Assembly: GCA_018857735.1 (NCBI GenBank)
Contig: JABMCL010003048.1
Location: 161,001-225,000 of the forward strand
DNA length: 64,000 nucleotides
Direction: 5' to 3'
DNA from: Alviniconcha marisindica
Lineage: Eukaryota > Mollusca > Gastropoda > Provannidae
The position numbers and the translations under genes are program-made. Below the pieces are notes generated by a model that was not told the origin of the DNA, did not search any database, and saw only the letters and a list, made by a program, of their open reading frames with translations. Below, in pieces: positions 47,297-59,606 of this stretch. Position 1 is the first letter of the stretch. Each line of letters begins with the position of its first letter.

Positions 47297-49582
47297 TCAG
47301 TACTTTATACTACTATTACCACCACTTGCAGTTGCAGCAGCTTCAGGATGCATTGTTCTAATGTGTGTGTACAAGCCACTCTTCTTTTTCAACCCTTTAC
47401 CACAAAGCGGGCAGATGATGTTTATAGTTTTGGTGTGCTTCTTCTTGTGACTGTGCAGGTGTCTCTTGGTTGGAAATGTCTTTGTGCAGCTGTCACATGG
47501 GTACGTTTTGCCTGCGTGGAGCTCTAGGTGGTTTTTCCAGTTACACTTGTAGGTGAACATTTTCCCACATATTTCACAGGAGAAGCGAGGTGCCTTGTGC
47601 TGTTGGGCATGGGCATGAAGACCGCTGGAAGATGAGAAGTCTTTGCCACAGTCCTGGCAGATGAAACCCTGAAGCTTCGGGGGCCCATGAAGAGAACAGT
47701 GGATGGAAGTCACTTTGGCTGCCATACACACTGCACATGACTCTCCTTTCCTGCTCCCACCATGACCACCTTTGATTTCTCTGGGTTCGTGGACCTTTCT
47801 ATGGGCATGAAGTGTGCTTGGACGCAAGAACCCTTTGCCACAAATTTCACAGAAGTATTGTGGAATTCCATCATGGGCTTCCAGGTGGAATTTGAGGTTC
47901 TTCTTCATAGAAAACTTCTTACCACAAATGTGACACACGTGCTCCTTCAGCTGGTGAACCTTGACCTTGTGTCGTTCAAGGTCATATGTCCTGCGAAAGT
48001 TGGAAAATGTTTCACCACACAGGTGGCACTCAAGGATGTTTGGGGTGTTGTGAGCAGACTGCATGTGGCCTGACAGACCTGTTTGTGTGGGATACTGTCG
48101 ACTGCACAGTTTACATGTGAACAGCTGATGCTGGTGTGCATCTCTCATGTGTAATCTGAACTCCAGCTCTCGGTCAAACTTCTCTCCACATTTCAAGCAT
48201 GTCTTGGACTTCATCTTACTCTGCCCTGGGTCACTGCCATTTTTGCTGTGGTGTTTGTGATGAGGTTTCAAGTGGTGGTGTTGTTTCTGTTGATGCAAAC
48301 TGGGCCTTGTGACTGCACTTTCATTCACACTATTTTTCAGCTTCACTTCTGCCTGAGAAGTCCTGAGAGGTTCTGTATGGCCACTCTGACCTTGAGGAAG
48401 AGTAGTATTATCATGAGCAAAACTGGTCTGGATGTGACTGGGAGGATGACTAGAAGAGTGGTTTACTTGCATGTGATGACTGAAGCTACACTTTGACACC
48501 ATCTGATGACACTGTTTGCACTGCACTCGTGCCAGTTTCCAGGAGGACTTGTACTCAGTAGGGTGGTAAGTTTGCAAGTGTCTACGTAGATTCCCTTTGT
48601 TCTGCACATTTAACATTGCTTCACAATGCATGCATTTTTCCAGTTTTTTTGAAGTGCTGGTCACATTACCTTGGTGCTTATAATGTATGTGTCTATCAAG
48701 GAATTTTTTAGCAATCCATCTTTCACAGAATCTGCACTTTTCACGCTTATTTTTAGCAGGTTCTGAGAAGGGTTCAAAGTGTGCAACTGCCAGTGTGCAT
48801 TTCCTTGACCTTGCAGACTGGCTCTTTCCAGAATCATTACAAAGCCTTGCATTTATAGATGTCCCTGCAACATTATGATCAGTACCATTGCTCACATCAA
48901 TATACTGCTGCTTTGCTTTGTGTGTATTGAACAGTTTTACAGTCACTGCTTCCTCTGGTGGCTTTGGTTCTAACCCAGTTGGAGTAAACATAGATCTTTC
49001 AAGATTAAGTTCTTTGAGTTCAGTTTTGTCATCTCTCTTAACATCAGCCAATAGAGTTGGTGTTTGACAATCTACATGCATCATGTGCCATCTTGATTTG
49101 GTTAGCGTAGCTTCATCATCTGAAGAGACGGGCAGGATCTGCATTTGAGGCGTGTTGTCTTCAATCTGGTTTTCGTCTTGGAAAGCTTCAAGGCGGCATC
49201 GTACTCGGTTTGTGACGTTACTGGGTGGTGCGTACGATGTGTCCTGGTGCTGAATTGGGGTTATGCCCAGTTCTGTGGGCAAAAGCACGTGTGTTTGAAG
49301 ACGTGTGTACTTGTTAAACGGTGTGGAGGCGGGGGTGTCGAAGAAAGTACCCTTACATTGCTTGTTGCATAAAACAATCGGAGAACAATGAACAATAATC
49401 CCTCTCACTACATACCCAAGCACAAACCCCTTACAGAAAAGCAGCAATGGGAAACATTCGTCACATGCTAAGGTTTCACTTGAAGCAGACGATGCAACTT
49501 TCTGACGAGACAACTGTAGTTTGCTTCCGCACACAAAACAAGCGTACACATCGCCGGAGTTTGTGTCCGTTTGGTCTGACAT
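47297..49582 (-). CDS. ZF4: C2H2 zinc-finger protein, 12 fingers, N-terminal Cys module
   Basis: A single open frame of 761 codons. The start MSDQTDTNSGD leads to C15-x2-C18-x21-C40-x2-C43 and LLLFCKGFVLGYVVRGI. A long linker rich in polar residues follows to about 290. Three early fingers (KCRFC, KCMHC, QCKQC) precede a His/Lys-rich spacer. Nine further fingers follow, with CAVCMAAKVTSIHCSLH between fingers 8 and 9 and the last finger reading CPLCGKGL..HIRTMHPE. It has three fingers before the shared block that ZF1 and ZF3 lack; ZF2 has the same arrangement. It is probably a nuclear regulator. A CCGGAAGT site lies 138 bp upstream of the ATG, and a relic of the ZF5 first exon lies 130 bp upstream. 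Confidence 0.92.
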   Translation of the reverse strand: MSDQTDTNSGDVYACFVCGSKLQLSRQKVASSASSETLACDECFPLLLFCKGFVLGYVVRGIIVHCSPIVLCNKQCKGTFFDTPASTPFNKYTRLQTHVLLPTELGITPIQHQDTSYAPPSNVTNRVRCRLEAFQDENQIEDNTPQMQILPVSSDDEATLTKSRWHMMHVDCQTPTLLADVKRDDKTELKELNLERSMFTPTGLEPKPPEEAVTVKLFNTHKAKQQYIDVSNGTDHNVAGTSINARLCNDSGKSQSARSRKCTLAVAHFEPFSEPAKNKREKCRFCERWIAKKFLDRHIHYKHQGNVTSTSKKLEKCMHCEAMLNVQNKGNLRRHLQTYHPTEYKSSWKLARVQCKQCHQMVSKCSFSHHMQVNHSSSHPPSHIQTSFAHDNTTLPQGQSGHTEPLRTSQAEVKLKNSVNESAVTRPSLHQQKQHHHLKPHHKHHSKNGSDPGQSKMKSKTCLKCGEKFDRELEFRLHMRDAHQHQLFTCKLCSRQYPTQTGLSGHMQSAHNTPNILECHLCGETFSNFRRTYDLERHKVKVHQLKEHVCHICGKKFSMKKNLKFHLEAHDGIPQYFCEICGKGFLRPSTLHAHRKVHEPREIKGGHGGSRKGESCAVCMAAKVTSIHCSLHGPPKLQGFICQDCGKDFSSSSGLHAHAQQHKAPRFSCEICGKMFTYKCNWKNHLELHAGKTYPCDSCTKTFPTKRHLHSHKKKHTKTINIICPLCGKGLKKKSGLYTHIRTMHPEAAATASGGNSSIKY

Positions 49583-49714
49583 AACGCTTGAAATATCAGC
49601 TCACACCTCCCATTCAATGAACTAGACTGGCGCCGGCAGATCGCGGAGTTCACTGCAAACGCCAAGACAACCATCGACATATCAAACACAAAACCGTGGC
49701 GGTCAAGGTCACAA

Positions 49715-49933
49715 TCAAAACTTCCGGATCCGTCTTGGGAGTGCACAACGGTCGAAAAGCTCTAACTCTGCCGAAATTACCGCACTGGAGGCTAAAGGTC
49801 TAAAACGTGCGCACGCTGCAGCACCCAGCGCAAAGCTCTGAACAAACAAAAGCAGCAGATCAAATAAGTTGCAGAATGTTTGAGTTCCACTTTGACTGAC
49901 AAGGCACTTTTCCATGGTATTCAGTGCTGTCAC
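49715..49933 (-). pseudogene. Relic of a ZF5-like first coding exon upstream of ZF4
   Basis: A 72-codon minus-strand frame contains [20 protein letters not shown] and LGAAACARF, closely matching the ZF5 start ([29 protein letters not shown]). The nucleotide match is strong (GCAGCACCCAGCGCAAAGCT in both) and then ends at a stop after IRKF. It could be a dead duplicate left when the cluster expanded, or an alternative first exon of ZF4; no donor joining it in frame to ZF4 is evident. Confidence 0.65.
49720..49727 (-). promoter_or_regulatory. ETS/GABP-type CCGGAAGT site upstream of ZF4
   Basis: CCGGAAGT on the minus strand, 138 bp before the ZF4 ATG. The same octamer precedes ZF5 by about 100 bp. 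GABP-type sites are common in TATA-less promoters; function here is inferred. Confidence 0.4.
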
Positions 49934-52481
49934 TTACAACAAAATTGTGGCAACTGATTTGAAAGAATTTCAATAGTAACGGTTAGTGAAACTGTGTAAA
50001 GAAAACAAAATTAAAAACACTGAGACTGGTGAGAGAGCCAAGCCACCCAAGCACTGACACAGCAAATCACACCACAGAGCTGTTTTCCTTGTAATGGAGC
50101 CACTGATGCACAGGTGTTAGTATTTGTGGGAACAAAAGGCTAGCCATGCTTTTGGAGGGTCCATTAGAAATTACTGGTTTGTTTCATAAATTTTCCGTAT
50201 GTTATTATTATTGTGAAACAATAATATTCACACACTATGTGTGAGTGTGTGCGTGTGTATGAGAGAGCGGGAGAGAGAGAGATTTGTGTTTGTTTTTCTC
50301 TTTTTGTTCACCATGCACACACACACACGTTCACAGAATAATGCAAGAGATTCAGTTCTGAAGTTGAAATTTGTTTTGTTTTCAGTCTTGTTCAAATATA
50401 TCTGGTGACAATTTACACCTGGCACATCTGATCAACAAAGACTATCACTGTCACCATAACTTTGGCACTGTTTGTGGTAGAGAATAATGCCAGCACTTCA
50501 ACTGTACTTCATCTTCAGCACTTCAACTGTAGCCATCAGTCACACATGGCAGTGTCAATATTATATATACCCTATGCAATGAGAATTTGTCAGATTTCCA
50601 CGCTGGTTTTCTTCAGTTCATGTTATTTTCCAGTCATTACATTTCACATTGTAAGTTCTTTCTGTTACAAAAATGCTTTGGTTTATTGATTCATATATAT
50701 ATATAGTACCAAGTGAGAAAGTTATTTCAGGGTAAAACTGACACAAATCATCAATTCACATCACAACCAAAAATCCAATCAATAGGAAAGTGCCAAAATC
50801 TACGTAGTGAAATAAAAATACAGGACTAACTCCTGATTTTAAATCACCATGAGCAACCCTCTCAGATTCTGTAGTTTGTTTTTGTTTTACTTATTGTATT
50901 TCAGGCAGTTCAGTTCAGGTCAATGCAAAGCCCTGTGAATTTGAAAAGCCCTGAGAATTCTTGCTCATTTGGAAAACGGTGTTTTTGCTGTTTGCTTCTT
51001 TTTTTAACATGGGCTAGGCAGCATGTATCATATGTAGTAGATTGTAATTTTCATCATTACCCATAGCTGTCAACCCCTTTTGGGAGTAAACCTTAGTCCA
51101 GAGTTTGTGAACCTGTATTTCCCTTATACAAGCCAGGGTCTTTTTCTTTCTTTTTTTCGCTGGTGGCAGCGGCATTTTGACTTCCAACCCGCACTTGTGG
51201 CAGTGGAAGGAAGAAGCAATGCTGTGCAAAATACACATGCGTGACTTCAAACCTCACTTCTGATGAGATTTCAGTCAGTATGCATTTGGCGATGGTGTGT
51301 GTTGGCTGCTCGTTCAACAGTTTTTCAATCTTTTCGCTCAGTTTTAAAACAACAACAAAATTTCATGAAAATTATGTTTTCCTGTATCCATTTTCCAGTA
51401 TGGCCATATCCTCCCAAAATAATGAAAAAACTCTATTTTATAGTGGTAAACTGTATGGGATGGGTTGACAGGTATGATTACCTCTGGAACTCAACAAATA
51501 CTGTGATTATGAGTAACGGCATGGATGACAGAATTATTTGAACTGGCAACAAAGAGCATAGCAGTCACCCAGTATATTATCTAGCAGCAGACAGGCACAC
51601 ACACTGTCAGTTCTTGGAAGAACAAAAGCTGTTACATCACCTTTCGTGAGATAATAACATTGATGACATACAAAAAAGCAAATTTTTAAAAATAAATTGT
51701 GTTTGAAGTATAGTCTCACTCTGACTGTCTCAATGTATTATAATACATGTATTAATTATATACTGATAGAAGGCTTGCCTATTAAGAATTATTTATTTAT
51801 ATATATGATACTCATTTTTCATTACCTATCAATGGCTTGTGACAGATCTGAATCAGACGAACAATCCTCTCTGATTCTGTATTCTTTTATTGTGTCTGAA
51901 GTACAGTCTCACTCGGACTGTCTCAGTCTTAGATTTTACATTACACATTGGTAGTACTAGTAGGCTTGGCTTACCAACAATGCCTATTAATATTATTTAT
52001 ATAATACCCAATTTCCATTGGCTATCAATGGCTTGTGTCAGATGAGAAGAGTAAGTTTGAAACCTACGTTACATGATCAAATGCTTGACCACAGTCTGTC
52101 ATTTCCCATAGTAACTGATTGTACACATGCAGTCATAGGACTATGATTGAAAATGGATGATAGCTACCATGAACACCTCTATGTCCTTTAAAGAAACACA
52201 CCACAAGCCCTGAGCTATGTCCCACCACAAGTCCCTCTGTGTTCTCTAAAATCCATGAGCTTTTCTATACCACAAACACTTTCAAAGTTTAAAGCATTGT
52301 ACCATGAACTCCTCTATGTTCTCAGTTGCTTGTGGGTAACTGAACCACATTTAAAAATTAAATATTTTACACAAAACTGAAGCTTCAGCATGGCTCCTGA
52401 AAAAAATCAGGCTGTGCGTATTCATGCAACAGGACCTAAAATTCCTTCCTTAGACTTTCACTCTGTGTATGAAACGTGCTC
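49934..52481. other. Intergenic sequence between ZF4 and ZF5
   Basis: A/T-rich sequence. A (GA)n/(CA)n patch occurs near 50,230-50,330. Similar phrases TGTCTCA/AGTATAGTCTCACTCTGACTG occur near 51,710 and 51,900, a short diverged direct repeat of about 190 bp. No gene is seen. Confidence 0.45.
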
Positions 52482-53890
52482 TTTAGAATCCAAATAAAGT
52501 TAAAAATCTGTCTCGTGGGTGACGATGAGCACCAAAATTTCACTGACACAAACCAGAGTTGACAATGCAGTGCAACACACTTTCAAAGCTGCCATGGAAC
52601 AAACAGTTTTGAATCAGGGACCAAGATGTCCTTTTGATGTTCATTGGCTGTTGCCTTTCATTTTATCCAATCATATGAGCTGTAACTGTAAGTGAATGTG
52701 AACAGTTGGTGTATTTGTCACAATGGCGCTAAAGACAGGGCTAATCCATACATTGAACTGAAAGCAAATGCACTCTAAAGATTCAACTGATGCAGCTAAC
52801 TCAATCATGAACAGTGAACCTGAATATAGACAGCTTACAGCAAAAAGTTAAACTTATATTTCGTGTGGTTTTAGGAGAGCATGGCTATGACAAGCACAGC
52901 CAATGATGCCCCATATTTGCACAAATGCAATCCAGTCATGTTCCAACAATTTAGAATCCAAATAAAGTTAAAAATCTGTCTCGTGGGTGACGATGACCAC
53001 CAAAATTTCACTGACACAAACCAGAGTTGACAATGCAGTGCAACACACTTTCAAAGCTGCCATGGAACAAACAGTTTTGAATCAGGGACCAAGATGTCCT
53101 TTTGATGTTCATTGGCTGTTGCCTTTCATTTTATCCAATCATATGAGCTGTAACTGTAAGTGAATGTGAACAGTTGGTGTATTTGTCACAATGGCGCTAA
53201 AGACAGGGCTAATCCATACATTGAACTGAAAGCAAATGCACTCTAAAGATTCAACTGATGCAGCTAACTCAATCATGAACAGTGAACCTGAATATAGACA
53301 GCTTACAGCAAAAAGTTAAACTTATATTTCGTGTGGTTTTAGGAGAGCATGGCTATGACAAGCACAGCCAATGATGCCCCATATTTGCACAAATGCAATC
53401 CAGTCATGTTCCAACAATTTAGAATCCAAATAAAGTTAAAAATCTGTCTCGTGGGTGACGATGACCACCAAAATTTCACTGACACAAACCAGAGTTGACA
53501 ATGCAGTGCAACACACTTTCAAAGCTGCCATGGAACAAACAGTTTTGAATCAGGGACCAAGATGTCCTTTTGATGTTCATTGGCTGTTGCCTTTCATTTT
53601 ATCCAATCATATGAGCTGTAACTGTAAGTGAATGTGAACAGTTGGTGTATTTGTCACAATGGCGCTAAAGACAGGGCTAATCCATACATTGAACTGAAAG
53701 CAAATGCACTCTAAAGATTCAACTGATGCAGCTAACTCAATCATGAACAGTGAACCTGAATATAGACAGCTTACAGCAAAAAGTTAAACTTATATTTCGT
53801 GTGGTTTTAGGAGAGCATGGCTATGACAAGCACAGCCAATGATGCCCCATATTTGCACAAATGCAATCCAGTCATGTTCCAACAATTTAG
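52482..53890 (+). repeat. Near-perfect tandem triplication of a 468-bp unit
   Basis: The units start with TTTAGAATCCAAATAAAG at 52,482, 52,950 and 53,418, and the third ends at 53,885 followed by TTTAG. The spacing is exactly 468 both times. The only difference I see is GATGAGCACC in copy 1 against GATGACCACC in copies 2 and 3. The unit has paired CCAAT-type sequences (CATTGGCTG and ATCCAATCA) but no open frame of note. The diverged inverted relative at 6,343-6,890 shows the unit belongs to a dispersed family. It lies 0.7 kb downstream of ZF5. Confidence 0.95.
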
Positions 53891-54607
53891 CTTTTGAAAA
53901 ATGAATTCATACTCAGTTCAGTGAACTTAGTATTCAGTGCCAACAAGAATTTTATATTTTTTTTATAAGCAATGACTTCATGGATGCTGTACCAGCAAAG
54001 AAGCATTGAAATGATGTGCAGAAATCTCTGGAGAAAATTGATATTTCTGTAACAGCACTATAGTCCCAGCTTCGAGCCATCTCACACAAAAATGGGGAGC
54101 CCTGACACATAAATTAGATCATTATATATATATATTTATATATAATATTTAGAAAAACAAATCAGACTGATAACCTTTAGAATATTCTGAAGAGGGTGAA
54201 AATACGCATTTAATTTGCCAGACAGGGGCGAGTCTACGCCATAATCATTAAACATGGGGAGCCCTGGTTTAGCCATATCATTCAGAATACAAGCTTCATT
54301 TACTTGCCGAGTAACATACAATACCCATCTAATTTTTACCTCCCTACTTAATTTCCCCCAAATCCTCTTCTGACAATACATGATGCAGCCTGCATCATAA
54401 GTAGTGCATATAACTATAAGTTGGGTAACTTGTGATGTGCTGAATTATCCTTCACCCTGATATGACCTTCACAGCTGAATGGGCATTAACTTTAAGAAAA
54501 GCTACACCACCTGCGCCATTATAAACACACTAGCACAAAATTAATGGCCCATGCCCATGGTGAAATAAATGACTATCCCTGCCATGCTGATCTATCTCCT
54601 ATAACAT
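53891..54607. other. Sequence downstream of ZF5
   Basis: Probably includes the ZF5 3' untranslated region. The phrase ATGGGGAGCCCTG occurs twice (54,092 and 54,254). The minus-strand open frame at 54,136-54,381 is not recognised. Confidence 0.35.
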
Positions 54608-55983
54608 CTAGCTTCTAGAGTGTTGTAATCTCATGTGTTTGTTGAAACTGCTTTGATGTGACAAATACTTCCCACAGAGTTCACATTTCAGTTTGGACTC
54701 TTGGTTATGAACTTGCTCATGCCGGGCAGCAGACTTATGAGAGCGGAATCTCCTTGGGCACACGGAACACTGGTACAGTCTTTCATTATGACTCTCATAA
54801 TGCTTTTTAAGAACACTTGGAAAAGCAAAGGTCTTGTCACACACATCACAACGAATATTTGATCGTTTGATCATCCACCTGGGTGTTTGCTGCTGTTTGC
54901 CAGTTTCTGACTTTGAGTGTTTTAAACTTAAAGCTTTGGCTCTTTCAAAATAAGGACCGGTGGAATGTTTTTTTCCTAGGTGTTGATGGAGGTGCCACTG
55001 GGTTGAGAAGGTCTGGTCACAGTGCTGGCATGGCAAAATCTCAGTCCCTGCATTGTGCACTGTAACTTTGTGGTCACACAGGGTTGTGTAACGGAGAAAC
55101 TGTTTCCCACAGAATTCACAAGTGTGTCGCTTGATACCAGAGTGGACTTCCAGATGTACATTAAGACTGCTTTTCTCTGTGTAGCTTTTGCCACAGACAT
55201 GGCAAGAATGCTCCTTCACCTGATGGGTGGCAAGTTTGTGCCGAGTGACCTGGACCCATTTCATGAAGGTTTCCCCACAGATGTTGCATTCCTTGGACTT
55301 GAGAATTTTATGAAAGCCAGACATGTGTGCAGACAACCCCCGCTGGGTCTCACTCAGTCTGCCGCAGATCTTACAGCAGAACTTGGTAGCCAGCTCCTGT
55401 GGACTCAAGCTGCATAAGGTCTGGTGTCGCCTCAGGGACTTTCTGCCAAAATACTGCCCACATTTTGCACAGAGAACACACCTCCGCTTACGTTCCTTCT
55501 TCCTGGGGTCACTTCCACTGACTGCTGAAGTGCATGATTTTGCAGAATGCATGTCATCATGACCTGCAGTCACCTGGTCTTCGCTGTCAACATCATTCAC
55601 TCCAGCATCCACAGGCTCATTGTAAAGGATGTCATTAACAGCTGAATGGTAGCTCCCATCTACCAGAACCTGAAAGTAAAGCAAAATAATTAGCACCAGA
55701 AAATCTCTGGATTTATTATTTAAATCAGCAAATGTTTGCCTGGCTGTTCCTCCATCTCAGCATCTACACAGTCTGACTGACTTAAAATTAAACTTTTTGA
55801 ATGAGGCCCATAGTAACTCTCACCTGGCATGTAGGTAAATTATATAATTACAAAGTACATAAATCCAACAAAGGTACATCTTCATAAAAAATATGTATGG
55901 AGAGCAAATATACAGGGGTGTTAATCATAAACATAATGAGATAAATCATGTACTCATATGTTAGGGATTCCCATGGGACCTGC

Positions 55984-56057
<74 letters not shown>

Positions 56058-56115
56058 ATGACCCATTCTCAGAACGTCATCTGTGAAGTATGACACAAGA
56101 GGGAATAAATCACGA

Positions 56116-56171
<56 letters not shown>

Positions 56172-59100
56172 AATGGAAATCTTAGTATTAGTGAGTTGTC
56201 TAACTTTTATATTTTCTAAACATAAGAGCTAGAATATTGTTTGTGGCCAATTGTTGATGTTGAAGGCGATTTTATTGAAATTGCCTACCTTGATCGGATG
56301 TGACTGATGACATGAAAAGTAGTCAAACAAAGTATTAACAATAACATAATCAGCATATGCTGTTAAATATACATTAACTGAAAGATGTGTGTTGCTGTCA
56401 CCAGCTGAAATAAGACTTATTTCATAAATGATTTTTTCCCCATTGATTTTGAATGAAAATGTCATGTCATCAGTAACGTCCAACAAAAGTCCTTTAATTT
56501 TTTGTGCTTTACATTAAACAAAATATTGACAGTAATTAACAAACACAGCTTATACATGGTACAAATACTGTTTACTTCACATGCAGTATACCAACCAGAA
56601 ACAAATGCAGAAAATTCAATAATATCAGAGATTAAGATTTTTTTTGTTATCATCACGTCCAATCAAAAATCTGAAAACAGTCTATTAATGAATTATGTGA
56701 TACATTTTTTACATTTGATTTATTTCTACTTTGATGCAGTCAAAACTTTGACACTGCAGTATCATACAAGCATGACAGACATAGCAGGTTGCTAAAAACT
56801 ATTGCTGTATTACTATTATACATCTATTATTGTTCTTTTTCTTTCCTTTCATTTGTCTTTTTTTTTCTATTTCTAAAACAAAGCCACCAAATTCTGTTTG
56901 AAAAGCTGAAACAAGATTGGTGTTTCACAATTCCAACAAGCATTTTTAATTAAAGAAACATTCTGATGAAATCTCAGTCCTAATTTGGTAAAGTTGACCA
57001 TGTGCTCGGTCATGATTATGACAGGAATTTGCTTTTTGTCACTCTGAACTCGTCGTCTTCAAATTTGAACAGTGTGCAACCGAAACTATCTGCCTTCGAC
57101 GTGGACTACATTGCTGCCAAATCAATCATTCCATACATGGAAATTAGCCATGATTTAGTCACTAAATAGTGTGAAACTTGTGTAAAACTAAAAGTGCTGT
57201 AAATGTGATTGGACGTGATGTAATGTTTGGACGTGATTTGTCGATGACAAGAAAAGTAAATCGTTAACCAGATTCAGATTCAGATTCTTTATTCACCAAG
57301 TTTTACAACAAGGAAAGTGTCTCGAAAGCAGTAAGCATACAAACATAAGCAAACAACAACACTGACATACATCAACTAGCAACCCATTTGCACTAACAAA
57401 ACAACACCCAAACGCACATACACACACCTGCGCGCACACGCACATACACACACCTGCATGAACATGCACGCACGCACGCACACACACACACACACACACA
57501 TGCCATAAGTATGAGTAATGTTCCAATGTAAAATACAGTCCTATGTCTAAGACTAAGATAGGCAAAAAAAACATGCCTGGTTTTCGCTATTTTTTACATC
57601 AAAACAAAGCTGACTACTTCCAGGTCACCTGGTACTACAAAACTAGGATCGGAACATAATGCTGCATTGAGTAGTTCGTTTAGGTTTCAAATCTGATTGG
57701 TCATGATGACAATTGACATGACAAGACACTATCGTTGAAATAAAAACATGGAGAGTAAAGCTAAATAAACCACAGAATAGTTTAAATAAACGATGCAGAC
57801 TATTCCTGCTGTAAAGACACGCACATTGATGGACTTGTTACAGCAATTTATTCATTTATGAGCCGAGTCGAGCTTTAAAAAAAATATTCTGACCGATGAC
57901 GGGATGTGTCACGACCGATCGCCAATATTCAGTACTCCATAATATAAATAACACATAAAAACTTTCCACTTAAAAAAAAAATATGATGAAGAATAAAAGT
58001 ATTAACTATTATTCATCCATAAAACAATTTAGTTTTTGATAGAACTCAGTAGTGGCGAGCCACTTTAACTTTAAGTTCGTTTAAGCATCGGTACCGGCGT
58101 CACGTTTTCACATGGAGTGTTTACACAAATTTCAGTTCATTCACACAAATAAACCGCACTTTCGCTCAAGTAACAAACACATGGTTATCATAATGTATTT
58201 CTTTATTGAATGTACAACACAATAAAACAAAATTGAGGTGCATAGCATAATTGCAGGTTTACTTTTAGCATGGGCAAACATGAGACCATTAGCCCAGTTC
58301 AGGTTTTGAGAATGGGTCATATAATATGTTTACTCACACGGTTTGGTACATTCTTTTCAACTACATTGTCTGATTGTGCATTAGATTTAGAGATGCACAT
58401 TTGTATGTTATACTCTTATTCTTAATCATTAATGGGACCCACTGGGGACCCTGATTGTTTGAAAATCATAGCAAGTTTTTTAACAGTATTAACACTCAGT
58501 CACTTTATTAGTATTTCCTATTAATCTATTATTAATACTATTAGTAATAGTAATAATGCTAATCTGCAACAAACACAACTTTTAGATGATGAGTCGTAAG
58601 AGACTAAGACTGATTTAGGATTATGTCACAAGGGTGTCATTTTTTTCGTAGTCATACTTACTGTTACAAAGTTAGAAATGTTCTTCCATTGCCAGTATTT
58701 TTGTTGACATTTATTACTGTTATTACTTAAAGTTAAAGTGAAACAGTTCATTATGCTTCTGAAAAAAGAAGAAGAAAAAAAACTTACATGAAACTGCTCC
58801 CTGTTTTTGTCTGCTGTCTTGGATGCACAGTGCATGGAGGAGAGTTCAGGACCACAACTTTTCACAAATGTACTGCTGTCAGTGAATGTAACAACCAACT
58901 CTGAGTCACTGTGGGGGGTGCTTGCACTTGATGAAGTTGAACATGAAGATGTAGAACCTCTCCATTCTGGGTGATTTGTGAGTCTTTTCTTTTTGGCTAA
59001 ATCTGTAGTTCTGTTTATGTTCTTCTTTGCAGAACCTCCAAGTCTCTTGCTACCTGACTGAAGGAATGGTGTTTCAGGTGTACACACTGTACCTCCTTGG

Positions 59101-59606
59101 CCCGAATCTTTGGAGTGATTCTGGGGAGTTGTACTTGCAGAATGGGCAAAAGGCACATGTGAAGATATTTTTGCCCAAGATTTAATTTCAAATGTCTGCT
59201 GATTATCCAGCTTCTGTAACTGTGAATTTGCTGCATCGCTAAGTTTAATCAACTCTGATGCCCATGTCTGTGATTCGCCTTCTGTGCTGTGCTGGCTGTC
59301 CGTTATGTTTTCGTGTTCAAGTTCAAGTTTGACTTCGGCCAGATCGTTTGGAGCTGGAGGAGCACTACCCATCGCAAAATGTTGGTGGTCATTGTTAGTA
59401 GACGCACGTGTCCGTGACGCACCGCTATGCTGGATGTCTGTTACGTTGTCGAGTGCAAGTTTAACGTCGGCCGAATGGCTTGGAGTTGGAAGTCCAAAAA
59501 GTGTGCACAAAGCAGCACCCAGCGCAAAGCTCTGGGCAAACACAAGCAGTGGATCAAATAAATTGCAGAATGTTTGATTTCCAGTTTGAAGATGGTATTT
59601 TTCCAT
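54608..59606 (-). CDS. ZF5: two-exon C2H2 zinc-finger protein, 9 fingers
   Basis: Exon 1 (59606-58788, 819 bp, 273 codons) starts [18 protein letters not shown], then [19 protein letters not shown], and continues as a Ser/Thr-rich linker to a GTAAGT donor. Exon 2 (55669-54608, 354 codons with stop) follows a TTACTTTCAG acceptor and is in phase 0, giving 626 aa. Exon 2 has nine fingers, the first with a non-standard H-x3-C end ([20 protein letters not shown]) and the last [17 protein letters not shown]. Compared with ZF1/3/4 the N-terminal module keeps the hydrophobic half but has lost the cysteine pairs, and the C-x2-C...C-x2-H element is absent. The intron (3.1 kb) contains transposon E3. 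A CCGGAAGT lies 102 bp upstream. The joining of exons is inferred from phase and splice sites. Confidence 0.82.
55988..56052. repeat. (AT)n microsatellite
   Basis: About 32 AT units just outside the left end of transposon E3. Confidence 0.95.
56119..56168. repeat. (AT)n microsatellite
   Basis: About 25 AT units just inside the left end of transposon E3. Confidence 0.95.
57268..57345 (-). mobile_element. 3' tail of a non-LTR retrotransposon
   Basis: The minus strand ends TTGTAAAACTTGGTGAATAA, AGAATCTGAATCTGAATCTG: an untranslated end followed by a GAATCT repeat tail, the usual 3' signature of several invertebrate LINE families. The body left of it (to about 57,600) is masked by (CA)n and not readable as coding. 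Confidence 0.55.

Larger units (their letters stand above)
56060..58318. mobile_element. TIR DNA transposon E3 (2,259 bp), in the ZF5 intron
   Basis: The left end GACCCATTCTCAGAAC and the right end in reverse complement GACCCATTCTCAAAAC match at 15 of 16 bases. Each is flanked by ATATAAT (56,053-56,059 and 58,319-58,325), a possible 7-bp target duplication in TA-rich DNA. The interior has repeated GATTGGACGTGATGA-like motifs: 56,292 (+), 56,484 (-), 56,663 (-), 57,207 (+), 57,226 (+) and a poorer one at 57,688. The motif core resembles E2's GATCGGACGTCAGG, though the TIR differs from E1/E2. A non-LTR tail lies inside. No transposase is recognised. Confidence 0.65.

Noticed and set aside
58626..58787. 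Extension of the ZF5 first exon frame beyond 58,788
   Set aside because: A consensus GTAAGT donor in phase with the zinc-finger exon explains the end better; the extension is A/T-rich intron sequence.
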